Origin: Synchiropus splendidus | Lineage: Eukaryota; Chordata; Actinopteri; Syngnathiformes; Callionymidae | DNA length: 64,000 bases | Assembly: GCF_027744825.2 (NCBI RefSeq) | Contig: NC_071334.1 | Coordinates: 35,681,937 to 35,745,936, forward strand | Direction of reading: 5' to 3' | Part shown: piece after piece, positions 11,887-42,000 of the stretch | Numbering within the stretch: the first letter of the stretch is position 1 | Layout: the number at the start of each line of letters is the position of its first letter | Translations under genes and position numbers: made by a program | The notes under the pieces: generated by a model | Told to the model about the DNA's origin: nothing | Seen by the model: only the letters and a program-made list of their open reading frames with translations | The model's database searches: none

Positions 11887-12297
11887 CTAGATTTTTTTAT
11901 TAAAACGAATGTCTGTGGACGGCGCTGGATAGGGACGACGTCTGAAGGCCCCCAGCCTGGCATGATCAGGGCCTCGCTCACCATCCTCCTCTCTCCGTGG
12001 GCCACCGTTGTCAGAGGGGCCTGGCCTCGGTTCCCTCTCCTCCTGGTCGCTGAGCGCGGTAGTCGCCATCTCCGGTCCTCTCGCCGCTCCTCCCAACGTG
12101 GACCCCTCCGGTCCTCCCTGGAAGTGGACTGGGAACTCGGGCGCTCCTGCCGTCTTTCTGGCGCTCTCCGATTTCTCCACATGTTCAGTGATGCCCTCAC
12201 CGAACAGCGAGTCTTCAGAGATGGGGACACCAAAGAGGACTTGTCTCTCTTTGTTCCCCAAGCCCGACAGGCCGAGGCAGATGTTACGCGCCGCCAT
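11887..12297 (-). pseudogene. Possible DIRS/Ngaro-type retroelement gag-like fragment
   Basis: A 136-residue open frame on the minus strand begins MAARNICLGLSGLGNKER and continues through a PISEDSLFGEGI motif and SESARKT. The pattern L-LSGL--KE-----PI----LFG-------------AR resembles the gag-like N-terminal segment of tyrosine-recombinase retrotransposons in fish. Downstream the frame becomes Pro/Gly/Arg-rich, and no recombinase or polymerase is found nearby. The local GC content (about 12000-12180) is clearly above that of its surroundings. Family placement is from pattern memory and is uncertain. Confidence 0.35.
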
Positions 12298-12310
12298 CTG
12301 AAGAAGCGGA

Positions 12311-13249
12311 CAACCCTGTCTCCTTATCAGAGAGCATCTAGTCCATGGAGCTGGCCAGCAGTGACATATTGTTGTTCGCTATAGCTAGCACTGTAACACA
12401 GTCATACTCTGTCCACCAAAGCATATGTGTGCTGTGAGTGTTTGTCTGGCAGTATTTGCTTCCCCATTGCCCATGGGGAAGTAGCCGGTGCCAGACACAG
12501 CCCTAGCAAGTCGCCTGATGGAGGAAGGCCCTTATTCCAGTCGACTCCACCCAACTTGGCATACTGCTCTTACGCGTCCGCAGTGGTCTTGATTTTAGCT
12601 GGGGCCTTCTTAATGGATGATAAATTGTAGGTGGATGAATAGCATCAATTCTTTACTATTTGCAAGCCTAAACTATCCCACAAGATGAGAGTGCTATCTG
12701 CCAGTGAGGGTGGAAAAATATGATTATAAGTGCACTTGTGGCCATCAACTGAAAACCAAAGTGAACTAAATTGCTTCCAAATCTTAAAGCTATCTGCTAC
12801 TACACCACACTTTTTATATAGGAAGAGGTGGTGGAGTTAGCTTCCATTCTTAGCCAGGATGGTGGAAGCTCTAAGTTTTTATAGGTAAACATTAAATTTT
12901 CTGATGTTCACGGCCCAGTAATAGTATAGGATGTTCAGTAATGCCATCCCACCACCCAATTCAGGCATCAGGTGTTTATTCTGCCCGCAGTAGATAATTT
13001 TAACAGCCTAAAACAAATTGAATTTCACTCAACAAAGGTAGGAAATCCCTCCGAAAAATAGTTCTTTTTTTTTTAGTCACAAGCACTCTAAGACAATTAG
13101 AGTTTTAGAGTGTGGTCTGAACGAACAAACCATGTTGGACTGAACCTTTTGAAGTCACTGTTCGAACATCACATGCTGTCCAAGACGCTGTGTCCTTGGT
13201 GTGAGATGTTTTGAAACACTTACATTTAATTTTGATCTAATTTTGACCA
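12311..13249. other. Intergenic spacer, nothing identified
   Basis: No convincing reading frame or repeat boundary recognised. Short CpG-bearing patches near 12480-12600 may belong to the retroelement relic on the left. Confidence 0.35.
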
Positions 13250-13623
13250 TTATGAGTCAACACCCAGGGAGGAAACAGATGGCTGAGGAGAGGAGCTGCG
13301 CCTGACACGAGTATCGACGACTGCTGCTGATGTGGAAAAATACCAGATGGAGCCGCGCAAAAGAGACACCGCCTCAACGAAAGTATAAAGAAGAACTGTA
13401 GTCATGTTGATGTGTGCTTCTACCAGTGTCTGATCTGTAAGTCACGACTCTCGTTGTTCTGGCAGACTCTACCTGGAGAAGAGCCCGGATCGATCTGTAT
13501 AGGCCTGGAGAGATTGTATTAGGTCCTGGCGAGGACACCTGATGATTGTGAATAAACGCAGCTTGGAAAAGAACGGAATCCTGATCTTTTGTAACTACCT
13601 GGAACAACGAACACGATTGGTAG
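13250..13623 (+). repeat. LTR-like direct repeat, copy 1
   Basis: This 374-bp segment recurs at 13804-14151 with only scattered differences. It contains a TATA-like AGTATAAAGAAG near 13380-13391 and AATAAACGCAGC at 13550-13561. It ends in CTACCTGGAACAACGAAC followed by ACGATTGGTAG. A TATA-like motif followed by a polyadenylation motif in one direct repeat is what a retroviral or LTR-retrotransposon LTR looks like. No coding region separates the two copies. Confidence 0.55.
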
Positions 13624-13803
13624 TAAAGGGAAATAATTAATTAAGCTAAAGCTCCAAAGTGATATCGCTGTGCTTTGAAAGTTGAATAAATTGCTTGGGG
13701 AATGCGCGGGTGGATTGGGTAACTTGCTTTGGGAAAGTGTTGTTTATCTCCAGGGGACTGGACGGGGCAAGATGACCGCGCCACACAAGACAGATGAAAA
13801 CTG

Positions 13804-14151
13804 TTATGCGTCAACACCCAGGGAGGAAACAGGTAGCTGAGGAGGAGAGCCGCGCTTAATACGAGTATCAAAGACTGACTGTTGATGTGGGAAAATACCA
13901 GAGGAAGCTGGCCAGAAGAAGCACCGCCTCAACAAGAAGTATAAAGAAGAAATGTAGTCATCTCGATGTGTGCTTCTACCAGTGTCTGATCTGTAAGTCA
14001 CGGCTCTCGTTGTGCTGGCAGACTCTACCTGGAGAAGAGCCCGGATCGATCTGTATAGGCCTGGAGAGATTGTATTAGGTAAACGCAGCTTGGATAAAGA
14101 ACGGAATCCTGATCATTTACAGCTACCTGGAACAACGAACACGATTGGTAG
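13804..14151 (+). repeat. LTR-like direct repeat, copy 2, with internal deletion of the AATAAA segment
   Basis: Second copy of the 13250-13623 repeat. It matches from TTATG-GTCAACACCCAGGG to ACGATTGGTAG but lacks about 28 bp after GTATTAGGT, so it reads straight into AAACGCAGCTT and loses the AATAAA motif of copy 1. It also carries small insertions such as GAGGAGGAGAG. Confidence 0.55.
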
Positions 14152-14272
14152 GAAAAGCTAATATCGGGTTATATAGTACTTTGCAGGAGGTTGAGGATAT
14201 TTTCCTACAGTAGGAAAAGCTAACATCGGGTTACATTGTATTTGGCCGGAGGTTGAGGATATTTTCCTACAG
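14149..14272 (+). repeat. Two-copy 62-bp tandem repeat with hairpin ends
   Basis: Units 14149-14210 and 14211-14272 both begin TAGGAAAAGCTAA-ATCGGG and end GAGGATATTTTCCTACAG. In each unit the TAGGAAAA start is complementary to the TTTTCCTA near the end, so each can form a hairpin. The tandem pair starts inside the final bases of LTR-like copy 2. Confidence 0.75.
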
Positions 14273-14800
14273 AACCTAACAGACACTGTGATATTGGGTA
14301 AGGTAACCTCAATTTGACCCTGCATCAGAATTGTGAGTGCTGTGCATGGTAAGGACAGCGTGGAAGAATATGTGGGGTGGAAGAGTGATTTATGAAAGGC
14401 AGGAACCATCTGGTACGAGTACCAAGGGGAAATGGATGAGCCATTTAACCACAGGACCAGTCGAAACCTCCTGATCTGACCCTGAGTTTGTGGGTAAGAG
14501 CACCTACCTTCCCCCAAGTGAAGTAATGTGAGTGATAAGGAGCCTCTGGGAAACAGCGATGGGTGAGGAGGATGAATTATGGACCACGGAGACGGAGATG
14601 CGTGGGGTGAGAGAGTGATTTATGAAAGGTAGGAGAACCGAGGAGCAACTGAGAAGACTAATCTAAACACAGAACCAGTCCAAACCGCCTGACCTGAGTT
14701 TTAGGGAGGAACACCCCGATCTGTGGGATGCACAACTAAGTACACTAACTGCAACAGAACCCCAACCTAAATCTGGTCAAAACTGCTAAACAGCATACCC
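14273..14800. repeat. Diverged tandem duplication downstream of the LTR-like repeats
   Basis: The motif GTGGGGT-GA-AGAGTGATTTATGAAAGG occurs at about 14371-14400 and again near 14600-14629. Each is followed by an ACAG-ACCAGTC-AAACC-CCTGA block (about 14450-14475 and 14662-14690). This indicates an old duplication with a period of roughly 230 bp. No protein is encoded. Confidence 0.5.
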
Positions 14801-15045
14801 AAATATCGGCGGGACGTCACTCTTACAAAGAATGAATGAAGGGTCTTAAGTAAAGTTAGAAAGTTGTCACTCTACCGGACGACTGATCAGGATAAGTCAG
14901 ATCACAACTTCTGCCACGACTGTCTAGAGTTAACTCCCAAAGAAATGTAATTAACTACACGCTGAACTTAATTTTATTAATTTGATCATGTTGTCTTATT
15001 TAACAACTTAAAACAAAACGTTGCAGCAGCACAAATAATCGATGG

Positions 15046-15330
15046 TTGACTTGCAGTTCTGGAAAAAGCCACATGATGGTGGTACTGATACATTTGAGAC
15101 AGAAAATAGCGCCGAAGAAGACTGACGGTTGTTTTGCTTTCCGGGAGACGGTTCTTACCAAAGCAGGACGTCTTCTTCTGCTTTTAAACTCCAGCACCGA
15201 CTTCATTCCATGTCAAACCCCAACTACAAAACTATTTAACACGAAGAAGACGCCTTGTCATGGACTTTTCTAAAGTCGTCTTGCGGGCGTCCGACCAGGC
15301 GTCTCAACTTTTATAGCAACCTATCGGTGC
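15046..15330 (+). promoter_or_regulatory. swt1: Candidate SWT1 promoter / non-coding first exon region
   Basis: SWT1's first coding exon starts at an acceptor (15922), so at least one upstream non-coding exon is required. The only CpG-containing, moderately GC-rich patch nearby is about 15100-15330, with a TTTCCGGGAG ETS-like sequence near 15138 and a possible donor, ATCG|GTGCGTAA, near 15326. No TATA box is obvious. The exact exon and start site are not determinable here. Confidence 0.3.
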
Positions 15331-15934
15331 GTAAACATCAGCATGCCTTGTAATTTTATACCTGTGAAGAAGGAACACATTTTTACGTTTTACAGTACAG
15401 TGTCCCAGATGGTGAAGTTTCTGACTGACAGAACCGACTGTGCGAAAGTGGTTCATCTGTAGGAAGCTTCATAGTCTCCTCTGATCACCGACCAAGTTGC
15501 TCTGCCGTTCGCAAATATCAGATTTACAAATTTATTTAGCGGTGTTGTTGCAAGTCCATGTAGTATATAGTAGTAAATTGAAAACATTTAAAACTCTCAG
15601 AACATTTTAAGTCTCCATAGTATGACAGTGACATTATGAAATGGGTTTTCTGACCAATATTTTTATTGCTGTTTTATATGATTCTATTTGTTTTGTTTTT
15701 GCGGTACCGGTTTGTGAAACAGTACTCTATATGTGAGAAAACCATAGTGTGCAAAAACATCCTAGTTTCCATTAGTGACATTAATGATCCAGTATATCTG
15801 AAATTGTTACATGTAATTGTTGAGAATATGCTGCTTTCTATGCTAGTGCATTGTGGTATTTTTGTCTCATAAATCTAGGTAGTAAAAATGCTGTATATTG
15901 GATGATATTTTCTGTTTTCAGCTCCTGGTTGAAA

Positions 15935-35131
<19,197 letters not shown>

Positions 35132-36235
35132 TGAGGCCTTGCAAGCCCTCTGAGGACAACACCGTCTGCCTATTTCTTCATGATTCATGGCCACGTCCTG
35201 CAACATGAATCTTCCATACTGTATACTGTCTCTCTCTGTGTTTTGTATTATATTTGGATAAGATTTGTGTATGGTTCATTGTTTTAGAAAATACAAATAG
35301 CGCTTTTTTAAACTTTTTTTTCCCTGAAAAACGTATTGTTCACAATGTAGAACGTGAAGACATCCATAAACTAACAGTCATCTGTTACCAAAGTCTCATT
35401 TGTATCTTCATTTGTGGCAGAAGTGGGCCTTGCCTCTCAGTCTGCCGGTGGGCTCTGGGACCCACCAAAAACAATCAGACCTGGACTTGCCAGTGAGCGA
35501 CATGTGGGCCAATGCACTTCCTGACTGCCCCTTTTATACTTTACATCACCAAAGTTCCCGTTCCTCACATACCGTACCGTGGTTACATACAGTCAAATGA
35601 TGCTTTGAAATTGGATACATTTAAAATACATTTCACTTTTGCATTTTCAGTGACTCAAATATATGTCGCAGAAAAGTGCCCTCTGACTGGAATAAATGCT
35701 CAAAGTAATTTCTGTACATTCATATATTTATTGAACTGCCTGGTGCAATTACCTTATTATTGCTAACCGAAAATATCGGTTTGAAGTTTTCTATTTAATA
35801 TGCTGTTATGCTTTTGTTTCTGCCATCAAGTTACGTTATCAGCAAAAGTGTTATTAAAAAATATTTGGATTTTTCAGTTAATCGGAAGTTGAAATGATTT
35901 CACGTAGCATTGATGTATTTTTGTTGATGTTCAATGTTTGTGTTTTTTAAGAATCACTTTCAAGTTCCAGCAACTGCGTCCGGTCCCTGCAGTGACACCT
36001 GACACGTTGTTGAATAACTTTTTGTTTGTGTGTTTGTACCTGACAATTCACTGTGTAATTAGTCACTGGTTCTGTTTGACTGCCACATTGAATATATATT
36101 TTATGAGATCTACTTTTATAGCAATTAAATGATTGACTTAAGTTTGTACTTTTGTTACAGAAAGTTGACCATTGTGGCATAATCATGCCACAATATGTTG
36201 TTATTTTGTTGAAATAAAACCAGTCGCTGCTTTTG
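35132..36235 (+). other. swt1: SWT1 3' UTR with two candidate polyadenylation signals
   Basis: After the stop codon there is no coding frame of note. AATAAA occurs at 35691-35696 and at 36213-36218, so transcripts could end near 35.71 or 36.24 kb. Confidence 0.5.
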
Positions 36236-37914
36236 TCAATCTGGCCATACTTACTGAAGATGTTACTGAAAATGATGGAGACCCACACGTTTCCAGATCA
36301 GAGCACAAATGGAACATGCTCACTCATCAAGCTGAGCTGTGCCGTGAGTGACAGGAGCTTCTACAGTGGAAAGTCTCCACTCTGGATTCACTGTGGATCA
36401 GAGAAGGCTTACGTTGTCGTGAGAAAGAAGTCTAGGACTCCACGAAGTGGTGCTTAAATGGGGACAGTCCTTAAAAGTACACCCCTGGTTTCATGTTGCA
36501 AGTGTGTGCTGATGACGTTCTTATTCTTCTGGTTATTTTCCTGCGGTTCTCACTGATTCCAGGCTGTGTGTTTCCACTGTGATGCTTCCTGACTGCGTGC
36601 GCTAAATAAAGTGGATTAGCGAGGTGAGCACAACAGACAGCCACAGATTCCTCCTGATGCTCTGTCACATGCGCGCACACATCCAGCATAAAACGCAGAG
36701 TTGATGATTCTCCTAGGTGCCCTGCTGCAGTCAAGTACACCAGCACACGGAGGTGTAGGAACACTGTGTGCGTTGGTCTGCCATTGCACATGTGTGGTGT
36801 GAAGTTAGCAATTTGGTTAATGACTTTTGCCTCAATGACACTTCTTCATTCTGAACAACTTAAGAATGTACAACAGTTTCTCATGAACAGATCACGGTGA
36901 AAAGATAGCTCGAGGTGCTGATCAAAATCATAGGCTGCTCCTCTTTCTTGGCAGCTGTTCCAGTGTGTGTGTGTGTGGGGTTCAGGACACATTTGTGAAT
37001 GGAATCTGAGAGCACGTGTTGAGGGAGTGACTGCAGGCCGATTGACTTGTTCTGGTTCACCCTGGCTGCTCGCCTTGGATTCCGGCTGAAACCTGCTTAG
37101 TGTAATCAGCTCTAAACGGCAGAGATGAGCTGCAGGGGAAGAAAACTTGAGCCAGTGGCCAAGAAAGGTCACCAAGTGAGCAAAGCAGTGTTGAAAGAAA
37201 TGCACTGGAGTTCACTAAAAGATTGCATTTGGAATTGTCCACAACATCTGCACATGCATTAAGAACGACCAAAACACAAGTTCAAGGCATAGATAAATAG
37301 ACATCCTTCATTTTGGTCTTCTTGCTTGAATAACAAAAAGCTAATGGTAATGACATTTGAAATTGCAAGTGTCATTGAGAATAGCTTGGTACTAACCCTT
37401 ACACTTCCAATGCTTCAAGACATGCATAGTGTTGTACCACCAGTTAGCTTGGTTCTGCTTGTGTTGGTGCGTAGATATCTCTGTAATGAACTTCAAAACT
37501 GATTTATATTTCATGAATAAAAATTGATGACTTCAAAAACATACCATTGTGTTGTTCAGCGATGAGCTAGAGCAAAGTTCAGTAATTAATGTAAATGATA
37601 CATTCTAAATGTTTTGGCTTTAACTAGCAGATGTTTTTTTATCACACAAAGGTCTATCAATCTGGTGTCTGTAGTCTGTGATGATCAGCGAGACATTCCT
37701 TAGAAAGAGAAAGAATTGCTTTGCTATAATTGAAGTACAACCTTAGTACTTGTGCAATTACAGCAGAGACTCTACTTTTCTGAGACAGATTCACCATTTT
37801 CCCCACTTAAAAGTCCTGCAGGAGGTCAGAGACCATCCCAGCAACTAGGGGTGAGAGGCAGACGTAGATTACCAGAAAACATCGACATTAAAAAAAGAAA
37901 CTATGGCAAAGATT
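36236..37914. other. Convergent spacer between SWT1 and ivns1abp
   Basis: The spacer lies between the 3' ends of two genes transcribed toward each other. Contains a GT run at about 36965-36978. No coding signal recognised. Confidence 0.5.
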
Positions 37915-38784
37915 TTCAGATTTTAAATGATTTATTGATTTAGAAATGTTATAAACGAGTGATTTCAAATGCTCCTTCCAGAAGAATCTGCCAATGCCTG
38001 ACACTAATTACAGGGAAAAAAAAAAAAAAAAAAAAAAAAACACTTCAGGAAATGGCAACTCTACATCCATCAGTTAAATCACGATAACAAATGTTTGGTT
38101 AGCAGAAGCACAATTGTGCGCATGTGTGGCGAGTGCACAGAAAACAAAAGTGGCACTGGTTAGATTCTTTTTTTTTTTCCTCTTCAAACTGTCTACTACT
38201 CTCCTTTTAATTTTATTGGTAAATAAGCAGTGTATAAAAAATATAAAAAGGCCATCCGTTTAAGTCTGAAAAAGCAACCCAGCTTGTTTAAAAGGACAAA
38301 AATATTCCATGACAGGTTGTATCAAGTTGCACTCTGTAGTAAGGCTTTAAACCACTGACCTGTAAGTGAGCAAAATTCCATTTCCCAGGCAGAAATACTC
38401 TTCAACTGAACTTCCTAAAGTCAATCGTCACCACCCCAAAACACCACAGACCGAAAGCCCAATCGAAGCCAGAAAATCCAAATCTCACTAAAAGCACTAA
38501 ATGTTAAATGTTGGCATATGACAAAGTAATGAAGAAAGAAAAAATAGATATATACAGCACATAAAACATTGTATGCAATATGCAAAGGCGTCATGTTGCT
38601 TTCGGCAACAACCCCCACCCACCAAATAAAAGTCAGCCTTCACTGAAGACCCCTAACCCCATCAGCCCCGGCTCCCACCCAAACATATCTGCTCGTACAC
38701 ACGGAACGTCACGAAACACGATTACGTCACTAAGCCTGTTAGTTTGCAATAAGGTGAAGCACTGTGAAGCTCCCGCCCCCTCCT
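37915..38784 (-). other. ivns1abp: ivns1abp 3' UTR
   Basis: This segment follows the stop codon on the minus strand. TTTATT at 37931-37936 is AATAAA on the minus strand and is the best candidate polyadenylation signal. A run of about 25 A (plus strand, 38016-38040) lies inside this segment. Confidence 0.5.
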
Positions 38785-39041
38785 TCACTCCGTGAGAGGA
38801 GACTGGGTGCAGTCGTTCCACTCGTCTGTCTCCGGGTTGTAGACCTCCAGCGTATTCAGGAACTCGTTGCCGTCAAATCCTCCCACAGCGTAAATGCTGT
38901 CGCCCAGTATGGCGACCCCGGCGTTGCTGCGCGAGGTCGTCATGCTGCCCAGCATTCTCCACTCATTGCGGCTGGGGTCGTACACTTCCACGCAGCGCAG
39001 GGCGTGGGAGCCATCAAAACCACCAACCACAAAGAGTTTGC
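38785..39041 (-). CDS. ivns1abp: ivns1abp coding exon 13, kelch repeats 5-6 and stop (residues 564-648)
   Basis: Acceptor CTTCTGAACAG. Encodes [20 protein letters not shown], then [20 protein letters not shown] and ends CTQSPLTE with TGA at 38785-38787. Confidence 0.95.
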
Positions 39042-42000
39042 CTGTTCAGAAGAGCATGTTAGCACGGACCAGGCACAGAGATGGAGCTGGCAGCCTTTTC
39101 CTACCGGCGTGGACGGCAACAGCAGCACCGCGGCGGGCCACGTTCATGGGGGCAATCAGGGTCCAGGTGTTGTTCTCAGGGTTGAAACGCTCCACGGTGT
39201 TCAGGCAGTTCCATGACTCCGCTCCCCCGATCACATACATGAAGCCATCCAGCTCACACACTGCTGCCTGGTGCCTCCCTGAGAACACACCGCCAGTTCA
39301 GACGCCAGCGCGACACACGTTCCAGCTACTTTTGAACACGTACTGATGTTGAGGGAGGAACAGTTGGTCCAGGTTTTGGTGACCGGGTCGAAAGCATCAC
39401 AATTCTTTAGGCCTTTCTGTCCACAGGGGTCTGATCCTCCCACAACGTAGAGCTTGTTGTTCAAGGAGCAGACACCTTCAACACAAGGTCATGTCAAATT
39501 TGGAACTAAAACTCATTTAAGCGGGTGGGTATGTTCTATGTTCCACACCTGCATTGCAACGGTTTGTTCTGAGTTCTGGCACCTGAACCCACTCGTCTGT
39601 TTGTGGGTCGTACATCTCCCCGCAGCTCAGCTCATCTGAATGTCCGTTGGAACCTCCGATCACATAGAGCCGACCCTGGTGTGGAAGAGATCACATTTTA
39701 GAGGAAGTGTAAAACGTCTTGGGACATTAGTTTTGAAGTGCGGAAATGTTTATGCCGGCTCACTTGATTCAGGCCAGTGACTGGTTGAAATCAAAACCCG
39801 AAAAAAAAAAAAAAAACCACTTTTTAATGAGTAAAAACTTCAAATGAAGAATTTGATGGCATATTGGCAAGTGCATGTCCTGTGATGTACTAGCGACCCG
39901 TCCATGGTGCATTCCTGCTTCTTGCCTAATGACTGCTGGGAAAGGCTCCAGCACTCCACGCAACCCTGAACAGTACTAAGCACTGATGGATGGGTGGATT
40001 GACTACGGGCCATTCGCCACCGCACAAAAATCTGAATCCCTCAACGTAGACAAATAAGCCCCCAGCCAAAAAAAAAAAATGCATCAATGAACAAGCTTTT
40101 CACCCTTTTACCTACGTGCTCACATCAGCAGAAGCACCCTGTGCATGTAGCCCATTAATGATGACAAACCAAATCTGTAGATTACAAAATAACCTCAAAT
40201 ACCTCACCATCAATGAGAAGCTGAAGAAAATCTATGAAATGACATTTGTACGGCGGACGTTACAAAACTAGGCAGTTAGCCAAATGACAACACAGGCACT
40301 GAAATGTGTTGACCTTTCAGAAATGAACCTTTTAAGCCCCGAGGAAGACAAGTGAACAACCATGCTATATAGTTCGCCATCAGGCCGAGCATGATTACAG
40401 CATGGCCGTCACAAGCAAACTGATTCTTGCTTGCAGAGACGGAGTGGATTAGAAGACAGTCAGACCTCACTGACAAAAATGATGCCGACACAAACAGTCA
40501 CCGAGTCCCTCACCATGAGCACAGCCATCTGGAAACGAGCCCTTGGAGTCCGCATGGGAGCGATGAAGGTCCAGCGGTCCTCTTTGGGGTCGTAACACTC
40601 CACAGTCCGCAGACATTCCTCTCTGTTGTAGCCCCCTAAAAAGATATATAAAATGTTTAGAAATTCCAATAAACATTTCCACTTTAGCACCAACCTGCTG
40701 CGATAAGTCTCGAGTCAAGAGCGGCGATGCCCAGGCCAGAGCGAGCGTAATGCATGGGGGAAAGCGGGTGCTCCTCCAGCTCCTCGGGCTGGGCCTCGAA
40801 GCTGAGGCTCTTCATCAGACAAGGGGTGGCAGAGGGAGATGTCTGAGGGCTGCTGCGGCCATGGAGGAAGATCACACACAACATGCTGTCCAGCACAGCC
40901 AGACACAGGTAGGTGTTGTCTGGGAGGAAGACCACCCTGTTATTCAAGACTCGTACAGAAAATTCCTCGCCGGGCTGAGGAGACAACTCACTTGTAGTCT
41001 TCTCAGAGGCAATGTACTTCCACTCTCTCCTGCCGTGTTGTTTAGGGGCATTTGCTGCTTGGTTGGAGGGCGAGAGGCTTCCTGAGGAGCTGCAGCTCAT
41101 CTGTCTCTGGGCATTCTCTCGAACTGGCTTCTTCTGCAAGAGCACAGTGCAGCTACAGAAGCCAGGCTCATAGCACACAAACATCCAACTGCTGTCCTAA
41201 CCAAGGAAGGCAACCAAGGAAAACGGTCAAACTGTTGGAGGCGTCTTCCACCATTGAAACCTGGGTTGAAGTCAATTTAGAACTGATTGTGCTGTGTGCA
41301 AGGAACACCAGTAGCAGGCTGGTGTACATGTACCTAACGGCAACCCAAAAACAATCTATGAAGGCCTGAATGTTTTTTCCCCTGATTCAAAACTATATTG
41401 TAATGCAATAGAATGTGATTTTTGAATACTGAAAGAATTAGATGCCCCATATGTCAAAGGTTTGGGCTGGGGTGCCCCTCACATTGACTCCCCCCCATTT
41501 TTCATGTGCTGCAGTCTTTATTGAAGTTAATGATTAGACTGTTGACATGGCTTGAAGTCTATAGTGATCAATTATATTCTAGTGTTTAAAATAAGGATAT
41601 GTTATTCATATGAATGTGAGCATCATTCATCGCATGCCGAGTCCCAATACTGTCAAGATGAAAGTGTTTTCTCCAAATTGTTCATCCCTAGACCAAACCT
41701 ATGTACAGTGTTGCACTCCGCCAGAAAAATCTGCTTGAAGATCCACAAATGAAATTATAATTTATACAACGCAGATTCTCAAAATTTTGAGTGTGCAGCC
41801 GAATCTTTCATGAAACACTGATCTCTACTTCCACAGAGGTATGAAAGTCACATCACTGAGGAGCACAGGCTGACTGACAGGCCCACCCCCCACTTTTGCA
41901 TGTAAATCCATTAGGAGCATGCAGCAACAGGCATGTCAAAACACACACATTCATGCAGGTCGAAATAAGTCTTGCACTGTCTCAGCTTATGAGCGGGAAT

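Noticed and set aside
11692..12384. 230-codon plus-strand frame
   Set aside because: The opposite strand gives the more gag-like pattern. This frame looks like a GC-rich shadow.
15046..15273. 75-codon plus-strand frame upstream of SWT1
   Set aside because: No similarity to known proteins. Its position fits the SWT1 promoter or non-coding first exon better.
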